From UBA4742 sp002403895 (GTDB lineage Bacteria; Actinomycetota; Acidimicrobiia; Acidimicrobiales; Acidimicrobilacustridaceae), in assembly GCA_036823295.1 (NCBI GenBank), contig DAISGD010000007.1, forward strand, positions 24,763 through 88,762: a DNA stretch of 64,000 nt. Reading direction: 5' to 3'. The notes beneath the pieces were generated by a model, which ran no database searches, was not told the origin of the DNA, and worked only from the letters and a program-made list of their open reading frames with translations. Of the stretch, positions 1 through 7,520 are shown piece by piece. The stretch's first letter is position 1. Each line of letters starts with the position of its first letter. Position numbers and translations under genes: made by a program.

Positions 1-1134
1 CTGCTCGTAGACCACCTCGACCTCGCTCAAGCGGGCCCGAAGCTCGTCCACGAAGGAAAGCGACCGATGCGGAACGACGCTGGAGCTGCCGCCGCCGCCC
101 GTCTCGATGAGATCGGCGTTGGGCCCGATCACCGCGATACGCCGGACCGCGGGGCCTAGCGGGAGCAGGTCCTCGTTGCGGAGCAGGACGGTGCCGGCGA
201 TGGCGACCTCGCGGGCCATGCGGCGACGGTCGGGATCCTCGGGGTCCTGCGGCTCGCCGTCGGTGGGTGCCCGATCGAGGAGCCCGCAGCGTTCGGCCAG
301 GCGCAGGATGCGGCGGACGTGGTCGTCCAGCACGGCCTCGCTCAGCTCGCCGGCCTCGACGGCCAGGGCGAGCTTGCGACCGAGGTAGTGGGGCGGCCCC
401 GGCATCTCCACGTCGAGGCCGGCGGCGGCGGCGGGAACGGTGCTGTGGGTCCCGAACCAGTCCGACACCACGACACCGTCGAAACCCCACTCCCCTTTGA
501 GGATCTTCCCCAGCAGCTGCGGGTGCTCACCACAGAAGGTGCCGTTGACCTTGTTGTAAGCCGACATGACCGACCACACCCCAGCGTCGCGCACGGCGGC
601 TTCGAACGAGGGCAGGTGGATCTCGCGCAGGGTCCGCTCGTCGACCTCGGCGCTGATCGTCATGCGCTCGTGTTCCTGGTCGTTGCAGGCGAAGTGCTTC
701 ACGCAACAGCCCACCCCGCCACCTTGGACCCCGGTGATGTAGGCGACGGCAAGGTGGCCGCTGAGCAGCGGGTCCTCGGCAAAGGACTCGAAGGTCCGAC
801 CGGCGAGCGGGGTGCGAGGGATGCACACGGTCGGGCCGAGCAGGACGTGGACCCCTTTGGCCGCCGCCTCCTCGGCCAGCACCGCGCCATAGCGCTGGAG
901 CAGGTCGACGTCCCAGGTGGCGCCCGCGGCCATGCCGCAGGGGAAGGAGAGGGACCGACGGGTGCCGATCCGCTCGCCGCGCACGCCTGACGGGCCGTCG
1001 GAGACCTTGAGGCGGCCCAGCCCGACGCGGTCGACGGCGGGGAGGTGCCAGACGTCGTCGCCCCCGGTGAGCGAGGCCTTCTCTTCGAGGGTGAGCGAGG
1101 CCGGCAATTCCTCGACGCGATCTTCGGTGCTCAT
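1..1134 (-). CDS. Beta-glucosidase, glycoside hydrolase family 3 (N-terminal part, cut by window edge)
   Basis: 378 codons are visible and stay open to base 1, so the C-terminal half lies outside the window. The start is ATG at 1134, preceded by GAGGAG with good spacing. The visible part is the GH3 TIM-barrel domain. It contains SDGPSGVRGER near residue 50, KHFACNDQEHER, SAYNKVNG and GFDGVVVSDWFGTHS, where the Asp of SDW is the expected catalytic nucleophile. The last visible residues (VRRIAVIGPNAD, TGGGGSS) begin the second alpha/beta sandwich domain that supplies the acid/base in many family members. The enzyme is expected to release terminal beta-linked sugars from oligosaccharides or glycosides. 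No signal peptide is seen, so it is probably cytoplasmic. A TetR remnant lies just upstream on the same strand, hinting at a former sugar-responsive unit. The exact substrate cannot be told. Confidence 0.93.
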   Translation of the reverse strand, partial: MSTEDRVEELPASLTLEEKASLTGGDDVWHLPAVDRVGLGRLKVSDGPSGVRGERIGTRRSLSFPCGMAAGATWDVDLLQRYGAVLAEEAAAKGVHVLLGPTVCIPRTPLAGRTFESFAEDPLLSGHLAVAYITGVQGGGVGCCVKHFACNDQEHERMTISAEVDERTLREIHLPSFEAAVRDAGVWSVMSAYNKVNGTFCGEHPQLLGKILKGEWGFDGVVVSDWFGTHSTVPAAAAGLDVEMPGPPHYLGRKLALAVEAGELSEAVLDDHVRRILRLAERCGLLDRAPTDGEPQDPEDPDRRRMAREVAIAGTVLLRNEDLLPLGPAVRRIAVIGPNADLIETGGGGSSSVVPHRSLSFVDELRARLSEVEVVYEQ

Positions 1135-1187
1135 GGTGCTCCTCGGGGTCTCAACGGTTGGTCGGTGGGTCGGTACGCGGGTTTGGT

Positions 1188-1424
1188 TCAGCGGGTCGAG
1201 CGGGCGTCGAGGCGATGGTGGAGGCCGTGGATGTAGGCGTCCACCGACGACTCGAGGTCGACTGCGTCGGGGTCGGTGAGCCACTGGATCTCGAGGCCCA
1301 TGAGGGTGGCGATCTGCTCGGGGTCGATCTGCTCGGGGTCGAGGTCGGGCCGGAAGGTGCCGTCGCGCTGGCCGTGCCGGATCGACTCGGCGGTCAGGAA
1401 ATATGGCTCAACGGTCGGGGGTCG
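1188..1424 (-). pseudogene. TetR-family regulator remnant, C-terminal ligand-binding part only
   Basis: A 78-codon frame reads ...PYFLTAESIRHGQRDGTF, then DLDPEQIATLMGLEIQWL and VDAYIHGLHHRL, ending with TGA at 1188-1190. This matches the last helices of TetR-type ligand-binding domains (GTFRPDLDPE, then LQWL-like, then a terminal amphipathic helix). The frame is closed by TGA at 1425-1427. It has no start codon in a sensible place, and there is no helix-turn-helix coding sequence upstream on this strand before the divergent gene at 1574. It is therefore a 5'-truncated gene. Codon use is high-GC like the neighbours, so the loss may be recent, or an assembly artefact. It lies 53 nt upstream of the GH3 gene and would be transcribed as its leader. 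Confidence 0.6.
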
Positions 1425-1428
1425 TCAA
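1400..1428 (-). promoter_or_regulatory. Sigma-70-like promoter reading toward the GH3 gene
   Basis: On the minus strand TTGACG (1423-1428) and CATATT (1400-1405) are separated by exactly 17 nt. This is close to TTGACA/TATAAT and is AT-rich in a very GC-rich region. It sits exactly at the upstream limit of the TetR remnant, so it would transcribe the remnant as leader and then the GH3 gene. The assignment is by pattern only. Confidence 0.45.
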
Positions 1429-1561
1429 GTGGTTCCTCGCATGACGGAGCCCGTGTGCCCCGCAACCCCGAGCCGACGCGACGATGCAGCAGCCGACGAA
1501 GAGTCCGAGCGAAGTGACAACAACCCGGCGCCTCCGGTCGCCGCCATCGTGCGTCGGTCCC

Positions 1562-1567
1562 TACCAT
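1562..1567 (+). promoter_or_regulatory. Leaderless -10 element (TACCAT) of the 1574 gene
   Basis: TACCAT lies 6 nt before the ATG at 1574 and no Shine-Dalgarno sequence is present. A TANNNT hexamer at this distance places the transcription start on or next to the A of the start codon. The same arrangement recurs at many gene starts in this window. Confidence 0.45.
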
Positions 1568-1573
1568 CGCGCC

Positions 1574-2326
1574 ATGCAACCCGACGCCCCCGATCCTGTG
1601 GCCCCCACCCAGCCCCGCGCTCGGCCGCGCTTCCCGTGGGTCTCCCTGGCGGGCCTGATCCTGGCCGCGCTCGGGGTGTTGACCGCCGTCGGGCTGGGGA
1701 TCGGCGCGGCCGTCGCCTATTCCGACAGCAACGACCAGGCACTCGCTCAGGGCATCGCGGTGCACCCTGGCACCCCCGCCGGCGTCGAAGTCGACGGCGC
1801 CGATGACACCGTCCACATCGCCTTGATGATCCCCCGCGACGCGTCCGCCTGGAGGACCGACGGCACGTTCGCGCTGCCTGCCCCGACTATCCTGGCCACC
1901 CAGGAGGGCCGGCCGCTGTTCGTCGAGACGGACCCCTGCCCCTGCGCCTACTCCTACGACGTCGATAAGTTCAGCGACGGCTCGACCGCCGTCCATGTGG
2001 CCGACGTCGAGCCCGACGGCGCCGGATTGGTCCGGATCAGCGCCGGGGACATCGCACCGGCCTCGGGACTCCTGGCCACCCGGACCCCGTCGTACTCCGC
2101 CAGCCGCAACCTCGGCATCGCCGCCGGGATCGTGGCCGGCGCCTCGGTGCTGATCGGTCTTATCGCTCTCATCTGCTTCATCGTGTTCATGTTCCGCTGG
2201 TTCTCGGCCAGGCCGCGCCGCCCGCGTCCGGCTCCATACGGAGCGCCCTACCCGGGCCCCTACGGCGGTGCACCACCCGGTCCCGGCCCCGGCGCCTGGG
2301 GACCACCGCCTCCGCCGACGGGTTAG
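1574..2326 (+). CDS. Two-helix membrane protein with proline/glycine/tyrosine-rich cytoplasmic tail, function unknown
   Basis: 250 residues. A short Pro-rich N-terminus is followed by a transmembrane helix at about residues 22-47, an extracytoplasmic domain of about 125 residues with a CPC motif (TDPCPCAYSYD), a second helix at about 175-200 and a tail rich in PYGAPYPGPYGG-type segments. The start is ATG at 1574, fixed by a TACCAT hexamer six bases upstream; a longer frame upstream overlaps this promoter. The architecture resembles the two adjacent genes at 11612 and 12264, although the outer-domain sequence is more diverged. No known family is recognised. Pro/Gly/Tyr-rich tails on actinobacterial membrane proteins often mediate self-association, but that is inference here. 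It stands alone, divergent from the GH3 unit. Confidence 0.75.
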   Translation: MQPDAPDPVAPTQPRARPRFPWVSLAGLILAALGVLTAVGLGIGAAVAYSDSNDQALAQGIAVHPGTPAGVEVDGADDTVHIALMIPRDASAWRTDGTFALPAPTILATQEGRPLFVETDPCPCAYSYDVDKFSDGSTAVHVADVEPDGAGLVRISAGDIAPASGLLATRTPSYSASRNLGIAAGIVAGASVLIGLIALICFIVFMFRWFSARPRRPRPAPYGAPYPGPYGGAPPGPGPGAWGPPPPPTG

Positions 2327-2343
2327 AGCTCATCTTCTCGTGG

Positions 2344-2359
2344 GCGGCCATAAGGCCGC
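2344..2359 (+). terminator. Short hairpin after the 1574 gene
   Basis: GCGGCC - ATAA - GGCCGC forms a perfect 6-bp stem with a 4-nt loop, 18 nt after the stop codon. It lacks a T tract, so it is only a possible terminator. Confidence 0.3.
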
Positions 2360-2376
2360 GCGGTTCGAACCCCGTT

Positions 2377-2486
2377 CTAGGTGGCGAGGAACGACCGGGA
2401 CCGTTCCAGGACCCGACCGGCGAGCTCCGATGGGACAGCTGCAGAGCCGAGGGCATCGACGATCTCGGAAGCTGCTTTCGTGGCGG
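2377..2486 (-). CDS. C-terminal fragment of an unidentified protein entering the assembly gap
   Basis: The minus-strand frame emerges from the N run and ends AVPSELAGRVLERSRSFLAT, stop TAG at 2377-2379. Only about 35 residues are visible. The composition (Ala, Glu, Arg, Leu helices) is ordinary coding composition. The frame cannot be joined to the right side of the gap because the gap length is arbitrary. No family is recognised. It could be the end of a resident gene or of a transposase in a collapsed repeat. Confidence 0.35.
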
Positions 2487-2586
2487 NNNNNNNNNNNNNN
2501 NNNNNNNNNNNNNNNNNNNNNNNNNNNNNNNNNNNNNNNNNNNNNNNNNNNNNNNNNNNNNNNNNNNNNNNNNNNNNNNNNNNNNN
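2487..2586. other. Assembly gap (100 N)
   Basis: Exactly 100 N, so a scaffolding placeholder of unknown true length. The right flank carries four copies of a short repeat, so a multi-copy element may have broken the assembly here. Confidence 0.99.
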
Positions 2587-2610
2587 TTGGTGCGTGGAGG
2601 GTGTCCCGGC

Positions 2611-2683
2611 GCGACTTCGGTTGTCACCACGCGATTTCGCCTGTCCGGGCCGCGATTTCACGGCCCGGCACTACGCGATTTCT
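2611..2683. repeat. Four short direct repeats GCGAYTTC beside the gap
   Basis: Copies at 2611 (GCGACTTCG), 2631 (GCGATTTCG), 2652 (GCGATTTCA) and 2675 (GCGATTTCT), spaced 20, 21 and 23 nt. They fill the space between the gap and the nrdJ stop codon. Regularly spaced short repeats at one end of a gap resemble the multiple terminal repeats of IS21-like elements (family knowledge). No transposase is visible, so the link is inference. Confidence 0.4.
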
Positions 2684-2685
2684 CA

Positions 2686-5487
2686 TCAGCTGCAGCCGCT
2701 GGTGGTGCCGCAGCTGGGGCAGGCGTGGCACGAGCCCGCCCGCTGCATCTGCACGCCGCACTGCATGCACATCGGGGCATCGCTGTGGCGCACCGCGGCC
2801 GTGGTGGTGACCGTGGTCCGCTCGATCCGGGCGACCAGCTCGGAGGCCGATTCGACCGAGGGCGGGTCTGGCGGCATGTCGCCGATTCGGTTCTGCACCA
2901 TCGTCTCCTCGACGCCGGGCAGGGTGGGCTGCATGCGCTCGGACGTGCTCAAGATGTTGAGCTCGGCCCGCTCCTCGATGGACAGGTACATGACCGCCAG
3001 CTTGCGGAAGAGGTAGTCCATCAGCGAGTTGGCGATGCGGATGTCGGGGTCGTCGGTCATGCCCGCGGGCTCGAAGCGCATGCCGGTGAACGCCTCGACG
3101 AAGCTGCGCAGAGGCACGCCGTACTGGAGGCCGTGGCTCACCGAGATGGCAAAGGCGTCCATGATGCCGGCCAAGGTCGAACCCTGCTTCGACACCCGCA
3201 CGAAGATCTCGCCGGGACGACCGTCCTCATACTGCCCCACCGTCACGAAGCCCTTGCAGTCGGCCACCCGGAACTCGAAGGTGCGCGAGCTGCGGGTGCG
3301 GGGCAGCTTGGTGCGGGCGGGGTGATAGACGATCTTCTCCACGATGCGCTCGACGGTGGCCGCAGCGGCGGCGGCCGCGTCCTCCTCGGCCAGGACACTG
3401 TCCTTCTTGGCCATGGCCAACGGCTGGGCCACCTTGCAGTTGTCCCGGTAGATGGCCACCGCCTTGAGCCCGAGCTGCCAGGCGTCGATGTGGAGCTGCT
3501 CGATGTCTTCGACGGACACGTCCTCGGGCATGTTGACCGTCTTGGAGATGGCTCCGGAGATGAACGGCTGCACCGCACCCATCATCTTCACGTGACCGAG
3601 GTAGTGGATGGTGTTGTCGCCCATGGAGCAGGCGAACACCTCGACGTGCTCGGCAGCGACGTGGGGAGCCCCCAGGATCGTCTTGTTCTCATCGATGTAC
3701 GCAACGATCTCGGCGACCTGTCCGTCGTCGTAGCCCAAGCGGCGCAGCGCCCGGGGCACGGTCTGGTTGACGATCGTCATGGTGCCGCCGCCGACCAGCT
3801 TCTTCATCTTGCATAGGCCCAAGTCGGGCTCGATGCCGGTGGTGTCGCAATCCATCATCAGGCCGATGGTGCCCGTGGGGGCCAGCACCGAAGCCTGCGA
3901 GTTGCGCACGCCGAAGTCGTCGGCGATCTCGCAGGCGGAGTCCCAGGACTGCTGGGCGGCGCTGAGCAGCTCGTGAGGCAGCAGTTCCTCGTCGATGTTG
4001 GCCGCTTCCTGACGGTGCATATCGAGGACCCGGAGCATGTGCTCGGCGTTCTCGGCGAAGCCCGCGAACGGACCCATACGGGCGGCGGTGCGGGCCGAGG
4101 TGGCATAGGCGTGACCCGTCATGAGGGCGGTGATGCCTGCCGCCCAGGCCCGACCGGCGTCGGAGTCATAGGGCAGGCCCAGGGCCATCAACATGGCGCC
4201 CAGGTTGGCGTAGCCGATGCCCAGCTGGCGGAACCGGCGTGACGTCTCGGCGATGGGCTCGGTCGGGTAGTCGGCGTTGCCCACCAGGATCTCCTGGGCG
4301 GTGAACACGCACTCGATGGCGGAGCGAAAGCCCTCGACATCGAAGGTGTCGTCGGGGCCGAGGAACTTCAACAGGTTGAGGCTGGCCAGGTTGCACGCCG
4401 AGTTGTCGAGGTGCATGTACTCCGAGCACGGGTTCGAGCCGTTGATGCGACCGGTGTTGGTCGCCGTGTGCCACTTGTTGATGGTGGTGTCGAACTGCAT
4501 GCCCGGATCCGCGCACTCGTAGGTGGCCTGGGAGATCTGGCGCATGAGGTCACGGGCCCGCACCGTCTTGACGATGGAGCCGTCGGTCACGGCCCGCAGG
4601 TGCCAGTCGGCGTCGTCGAGCACGGCCTGCATGAACTCGTCGGTGACCCGGACGGAGTTGTTGGCGTTCTGGTACTGGATGGAGGTGATGTCCTTGCCGT
4701 CGAGGCTCATGTCGAAGCCGGCGGCCTCGAGGGCCCGGGCCTTCTTTTCCTCGGTGGCCTTGCACCAGATGAACTCTTCGATGTCAGGATGGTCGACGTT
4801 GAGGATGACCATCTTGGCGGCGCGACGGGTCTTGCCCCCGGACTTGATGGTGCCAGCCGAGGCATCGGCGCCCCGCATGAAGCTGACCGGGCCCGACGCG
4901 GTGCCGCCGCCCTTGAGCAGCTCGACACTGGAGCGGATCTTGCTCAGGTTGATACCCGAGCCGGAGCCACCCTTGAAGATGGTGCCTTCCTCGACGTACC
5001 AGTTGAGGATCGAGTCCATCTGGTCGTCGACGGCCAGGATGAAACAGGCCGAGGCCTGCTGGGGCACGCCCTTGACGCCGATGTTGAACCACACCGGGGA
5101 GTTGAACGCCGCCTTCTGGGTGACGATCAGGTGCTTGAGCTCGTCGCGGAAGGCGGTGGCCTCACGCTCGTCGATGAAGTAGCCGTCGTGGGTGCCCCAG
5201 TCGGTCACGGTGTTGACCACCCGGTCGATGACCTGGCGCAGAGAGGTCTCACGCTCGGCGCTGCCCAGGGTGCCCCGGAAGTACTTCTGGGCAACGATGT
5301 TGGTGGCGTTCAGCGACCAGTCGACGGGGAACTCCACGTCGAGCTGTTCGAAGGCGACGGAGCCGTCTCGGTAGTTGCTGATGCGGGCATCACGTCGTTC
5401 CCACGTCACCTCGTCGTAGGGGTCGACCCCCTCGGTGGTGAGCGTGCGACGAATACCGATCCCTGCCTGCTCCGGCGCCATAGCCAT
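2686..5487 (-). CDS. nrdJ: Vitamin B12-dependent (class II) ribonucleoside-diphosphate reductase
   Basis: 933 residues. Converts ribonucleotides to deoxyribonucleotides using adenosylcobalamin to form a thiyl radical. The NPCSE motif holds Asn352, radical Cys354 and Glu356. Cys148 (QQASACFI) and Cys365 (NSACNLAS) are the substrate-reducing pair, with the same 11-residue spacing between radical and second Cys as in characterised class II enzymes. A TSCPD domain follows at roughly 740-850. The C-terminus carries several Cys (MCMQCGV, CHACPSCG), a mobile thiol-exchange or zinc tail. The start ATG at 5487 is preceded by GGGAGGAG; the frame is open further upstream, but those starts have weaker ribosome sites. 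The protein does not need oxygen, so it serves under any aeration. Regulation is probably by NrdR (see 5668-5756). Confidence 0.97.
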   Translation of the reverse strand: MAMAPEQAGIGIRRTLTTEGVDPYDEVTWERRDARISNYRDGSVAFEQLDVEFPVDWSLNATNIVAQKYFRGTLGSAERETSLRQVIDRVVNTVTDWGTHDGYFIDEREATAFRDELKHLIVTQKAAFNSPVWFNIGVKGVPQQASACFILAVDDQMDSILNWYVEEGTIFKGGSGSGINLSKIRSSVELLKGGGTASGPVSFMRGADASAGTIKSGGKTRRAAKMVILNVDHPDIEEFIWCKATEEKKARALEAAGFDMSLDGKDITSIQYQNANNSVRVTDEFMQAVLDDADWHLRAVTDGSIVKTVRARDLMRQISQATYECADPGMQFDTTINKWHTATNTGRINGSNPCSEYMHLDNSACNLASLNLLKFLGPDDTFDVEGFRSAIECVFTAQEILVGNADYPTEPIAETSRRFRQLGIGYANLGAMLMALGLPYDSDAGRAWAAGITALMTGHAYATSARTAARMGPFAGFAENAEHMLRVLDMHRQEAANIDEELLPHELLSAAQQSWDSACEIADDFGVRNSQASVLAPTGTIGLMMDCDTTGIEPDLGLCKMKKLVGGGTMTIVNQTVPRALRRLGYDDGQVAEIVAYIDENKTILGAPHVAAEHVEVFACSMGDNTIHYLGHVKMMGAVQPFISGAISKTVNMPEDVSVEDIEQLHIDAWQLGLKAVAIYRDNCKVAQPLAMAKKDSVLAEEDAAAAAAATVERIVEKIVYHPARTKLPRTRSSRTFEFRVADCKGFVTVGQYEDGRPGEIFVRVSKQGSTLAGIMDAFAISVSHGLQYGVPLRSFVEAFTGMRFEPAGMTDDPDIRIANSLMDYLFRKLAVMYLSIEERAELNILSTSERMQPTLPGVEETMVQNRIGDMPPDPPSVESASELVARIERTTVTTTAAVRHSDAPMCMQCGVQMQRAGSCHACPSCGTTSGCS

Positions 5488-5667
5488 GAACGGGTCTCCT
5501 CCCGATTGAATGCTCGTTTGCGTGTGCATTTCGTCCCTGCGTTGGTGCGCTTGCGTTGCTCGTCTGCGGTCGTGCCGTGGGGTCGACCGGTCGGTTGTCC
5601 CGGTCTCGCTCACGCTGGGAGTGGGGTCTCCAGGTTAGTCGTCCCCACATTCAAGCCCTCGGCCTGA

Positions 5668-5756
5668 ACACAAGATGTTGTGGCGGGACAAGCCCCCCGC
5701 TCCCCCTGACCACAAGATGTGCCAGGATTACACCACCGTAATTACACGATGTCAAC
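5668..5756 (-). promoter_or_regulatory. nrdJ promoter with NrdR-like boxes
   Basis: On the minus strand TTGACA (5750-5755), a 17-nt spacer and TGTAAT (5727-5732) form a near-consensus promoter. Two palindromic boxes lie at or after the expected start of transcription: 5668-5683 (core CACAAGATGTTGTG) and 5709-5724 (ACCACAAGATGTGCCA). A weaker third copy (5741-5756, TACACGATGTCAAC core) overlaps the -35. Box starts are 41 and 32 nt apart, about four and three helical turns. This fits the known NrdR box (ACACWWTATWTTGTGT type, in helically phased pairs) and a repression geometry. nrdR itself is encoded at 6941-7408. The predicted leader is about 230 nt. Confidence 0.75.
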
Positions 5757-6111
5757 GGGTGAATGCCGGTTCCGCGAAGAAATTCTGCGGGCGTGGGAAC
5801 GGCCAACGGGTGCTGTGGCGCGAACGAGCAGGTCAGAGGGCATCGCCGATCGGGGCGAACTTGAACCCCGACCGGTGAGAGGCACTCACAGCCCCCAAGG
5901 AGTCGTCCTGCCAACCAAAAACCAGAGACGCCAGCCACCATTCCGATCGCTCGCGCCACAGCACGTTGTTGACTGCACCCTACGAAGACACGCCTGTGAG
6001 GGGAAAGGGGAACAACCCTGTGTCTTTCCCGTGGATATCTCTCGAAAAGCTGGGGAGACCACTCTCCGCGCGGACGCACGACCACTCGACTCCCCTACGG
6101 CCGGCCGTTGC
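5757..6111. other. 355-nt intergenic stretch without a convincing gene
   Basis: It lies between the nrdJ promoter and the divergent gene at 6124. Frames here are short and have unlikely composition. One hairpin is visible on the minus strand (CGGTCGGGG pairing with CCCCGATCG around a loop of about ten bases, near 5850-5880). I looked for a cobalamin riboswitch and did not see the B12-box. Nothing else can be supported. Confidence 0.5.
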
Positions 6112-6117
6112 TAGGGT
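6112..6117 (+). promoter_or_regulatory. Leaderless -10 element (TAGGGT) of the 6124 gene
   Basis: TAGGGT ends 6 nt before the ATG at 6124; there is no Shine-Dalgarno sequence. The same hexamer at the same distance precedes the SDR gene at 42147. Confidence 0.5.
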
Positions 6118-6123
6118 CCGGCG

Positions 6124-6864
6124 ATGCGCCAGGTGCTGCCCACGCCCGCCGACGAGGTCGTGGTGAGCGATTGCTACGCCCGCGACGAACGTCCGGCACG
6201 CCCCGGCCGGCCCTGGGTCGTCATCAACATGATCGCCAGCATCGACGGGTCCACCGCGGTAGCAGGTCGCTCGGGTGGGCTCGGTACGCCGGCGGACCAC
6301 CAGGTGTTCACGGCCCTGCGGGCGCTGGCCGACGTCATCGTGGTCGGGGCGGGCACCGTTCGGGCCGAGGGCTACGGACCGCCCCGCACCCCCCAGGCCG
6401 AACAGGAGCGACGTGTGGCCCGCGGCCAGAGCCGGTTCCCCCGCATCGCGGTGGTGACCGGTCGGCTGGACCTGGACTTGTCGACGCCGCTGTTCACGGA
6501 GTCGGTGGAGCCGCCCATCATCTTGACCGGCACGGCGGCGAGCGCCGAGGCGCGTGCCGCGGTCACCGAGGTGGCCGACGTGCACGTCGTGGGTGAGGCC
6601 CAGGTGGATCTGGCCAGGGCCCTGGCCGCCCTGGCCGGGCTCGGAGCTGGGGTGGCGCTGTGCGAAGGCGGACCGCTCCTCAACGATCAGCTGCTGGCCG
6701 AGGGGTTGATCGACGAGATCTGCCTCAGCGTGTCGCCGATGCTCGCCGGGGGCGAATCGGCCCGGATCATCCACGGGTCAGCGCCAGCTACACCGATGCC
6801 GATGCGCTTGGACCGGGCCCTCGAAGAGGACGGCATGCTGCTGCTGCGCTACGTGCGGGCCTAA
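6124..6864 (+). CDS. RibD C-terminal-domain (pyrimidine reductase) family protein
   Basis: 246 residues, a single RibD_C / dihydrofolate-reductase-like fold. Diagnostic stretches are WVVINMIASIDG at about 31-42, GLGTPADHQVFTALRALAD, VIVVGAGTVRAEGYG (NADPH site) and VALCEGGPLLNDQLL. In RibD this domain reduces the ribosylamino-pyrimidine in riboflavin synthesis with NADPH. Stand-alone actinobacterial members are usually annotated pyrimidine reductase family proteins and may act on riboflavin or deazaflavin precursors. No deaminase domain is present, and the gene is not in a rib cluster. The start is set by the leaderless promoter. It converges on nrdR. Confidence 0.85.
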   Translation: MRQVLPTPADEVVVSDCYARDERPARPGRPWVVINMIASIDGSTAVAGRSGGLGTPADHQVFTALRALADVIVVGAGTVRAEGYGPPRTPQAEQERRVARGQSRFPRIAVVTGRLDLDLSTPLFTESVEPPIILTGTAASAEARAAVTEVADVHVVGEAQVDLARALAALAGLGAGVALCEGGPLLNDQLLAEGLIDEICLSVSPMLAGGESARIIHGSAPATPMPMRLDRALEEDGMLLLRYVRA

Positions 6865-6940
6865 GCGGGGCCACGCTGGCATCGACCGGTGAACTGAGGT
6901 TGGCTGTGCGACACGGGTCGCTTCAGTCGCGAACCGAGGC

Positions 6941-7408
6941 TCAGTGGCGCTTGGGCACGGTGCCTTTGGTCAACAGCCGGATCTCACGCTGGAAGTCGGC
7001 CGCTTCCTCGAAGCCCTTGTACACGCTGGCAAAGCGCAGCGACGCCACCTGGTCGAGGTCACGCAGCTGGCCCAGCACGGCCAGGCCCACCTGCTCGCTG
7101 GTGACCTCCCCACCCGACAGGCGGAGCCGATCCTCGACTTCGCGGGCCAGATCGGCGATCTGCTCGTCGTCGACCGGGCGGCCTTTCACCGCAGCGCGTA
7201 CACCGGCCACGATCTTGAACCGGTCGAACGGGACCCGGTCACCCGACCGCTTGACCACCACGAGGGGGATCTCCTCGCAGCGTTCGAAGGTGGTGAACCG
7301 GTTCCCGCAGGCGAGGCACTCCCGTCGGCGCCGAATGGCGGTGCCGTCATCGCTGGCGCGCGAGTCGACGACCTTGTCGTCGTCTTCGGAGCACGCAGGA
7401 CACCGCAC
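6941..7408 (-). CDS. nrdR: Transcriptional repressor NrdR
   Basis: 155 residues. Zinc-ribbon at the N-terminus (VRCPACSEDDDK, later ECLACGNRFTTFE) followed by an ATP-cone domain (VVVKRSGDRVPFDRFKIVAGV). NrdR senses ATP/dATP and represses ribonucleotide reductase genes. The start is GTG at 7408, because family members begin M(R/K)CPxC; the longer open frame upstream has unlikely composition. It is 113 nt from the LysM gene, the same order (lexA, LysM gene, nrdR) as in mycobacteria. Probable targets here are the boxes upstream of nrdJ. Neither gene is in one operon with the other. Confidence 0.95.
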   Translation of the reverse strand: MRCPACSEDDDKVVDSRASDDGTAIRRRRECLACGNRFTTFERCEEIPLVVVKRSGDRVPFDRFKIVAGVRAAVKGRPVDDEQIADLAREVEDRLRLSGGEVTSEQVGLAVLGQLRDLDQVASLRFASVYKGFEEAADFQREIRLLTKGTVPKRH

Positions 7409-7520
7409 CGGCAGGACGCTACCGCCCTCGGCAACCAGGGCGGTAGCGACGCCCTCGACGCCGCCAGTCGGAGGGGCCCGGCGCGCCGGGCGGTCGATGC
7501 GGTGAGCCGAGGGATGCCGA

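Noticed and set aside
2354..2382. tRNA-like T-loop (GGTTCGAACC) downstream of the 1574 gene
   Set aside because: Only the loop matches. The flanking bases do not form a five-pair T stem, and no D arm, anticodon arm or acceptor stem can be drawn.
5651..6085. 144-codon minus-strand frame in the nrdJ upstream region
   Set aside because: It overlaps the promoter and operators, starts without a ribosome site and has no recognisable sequence.
5490..6110. Cobalamin riboswitch for nrdJ
   Set aside because: The B12 box and the conserved core elements are not present on the minus strand. The NrdR-box promoter explains regulation without it.
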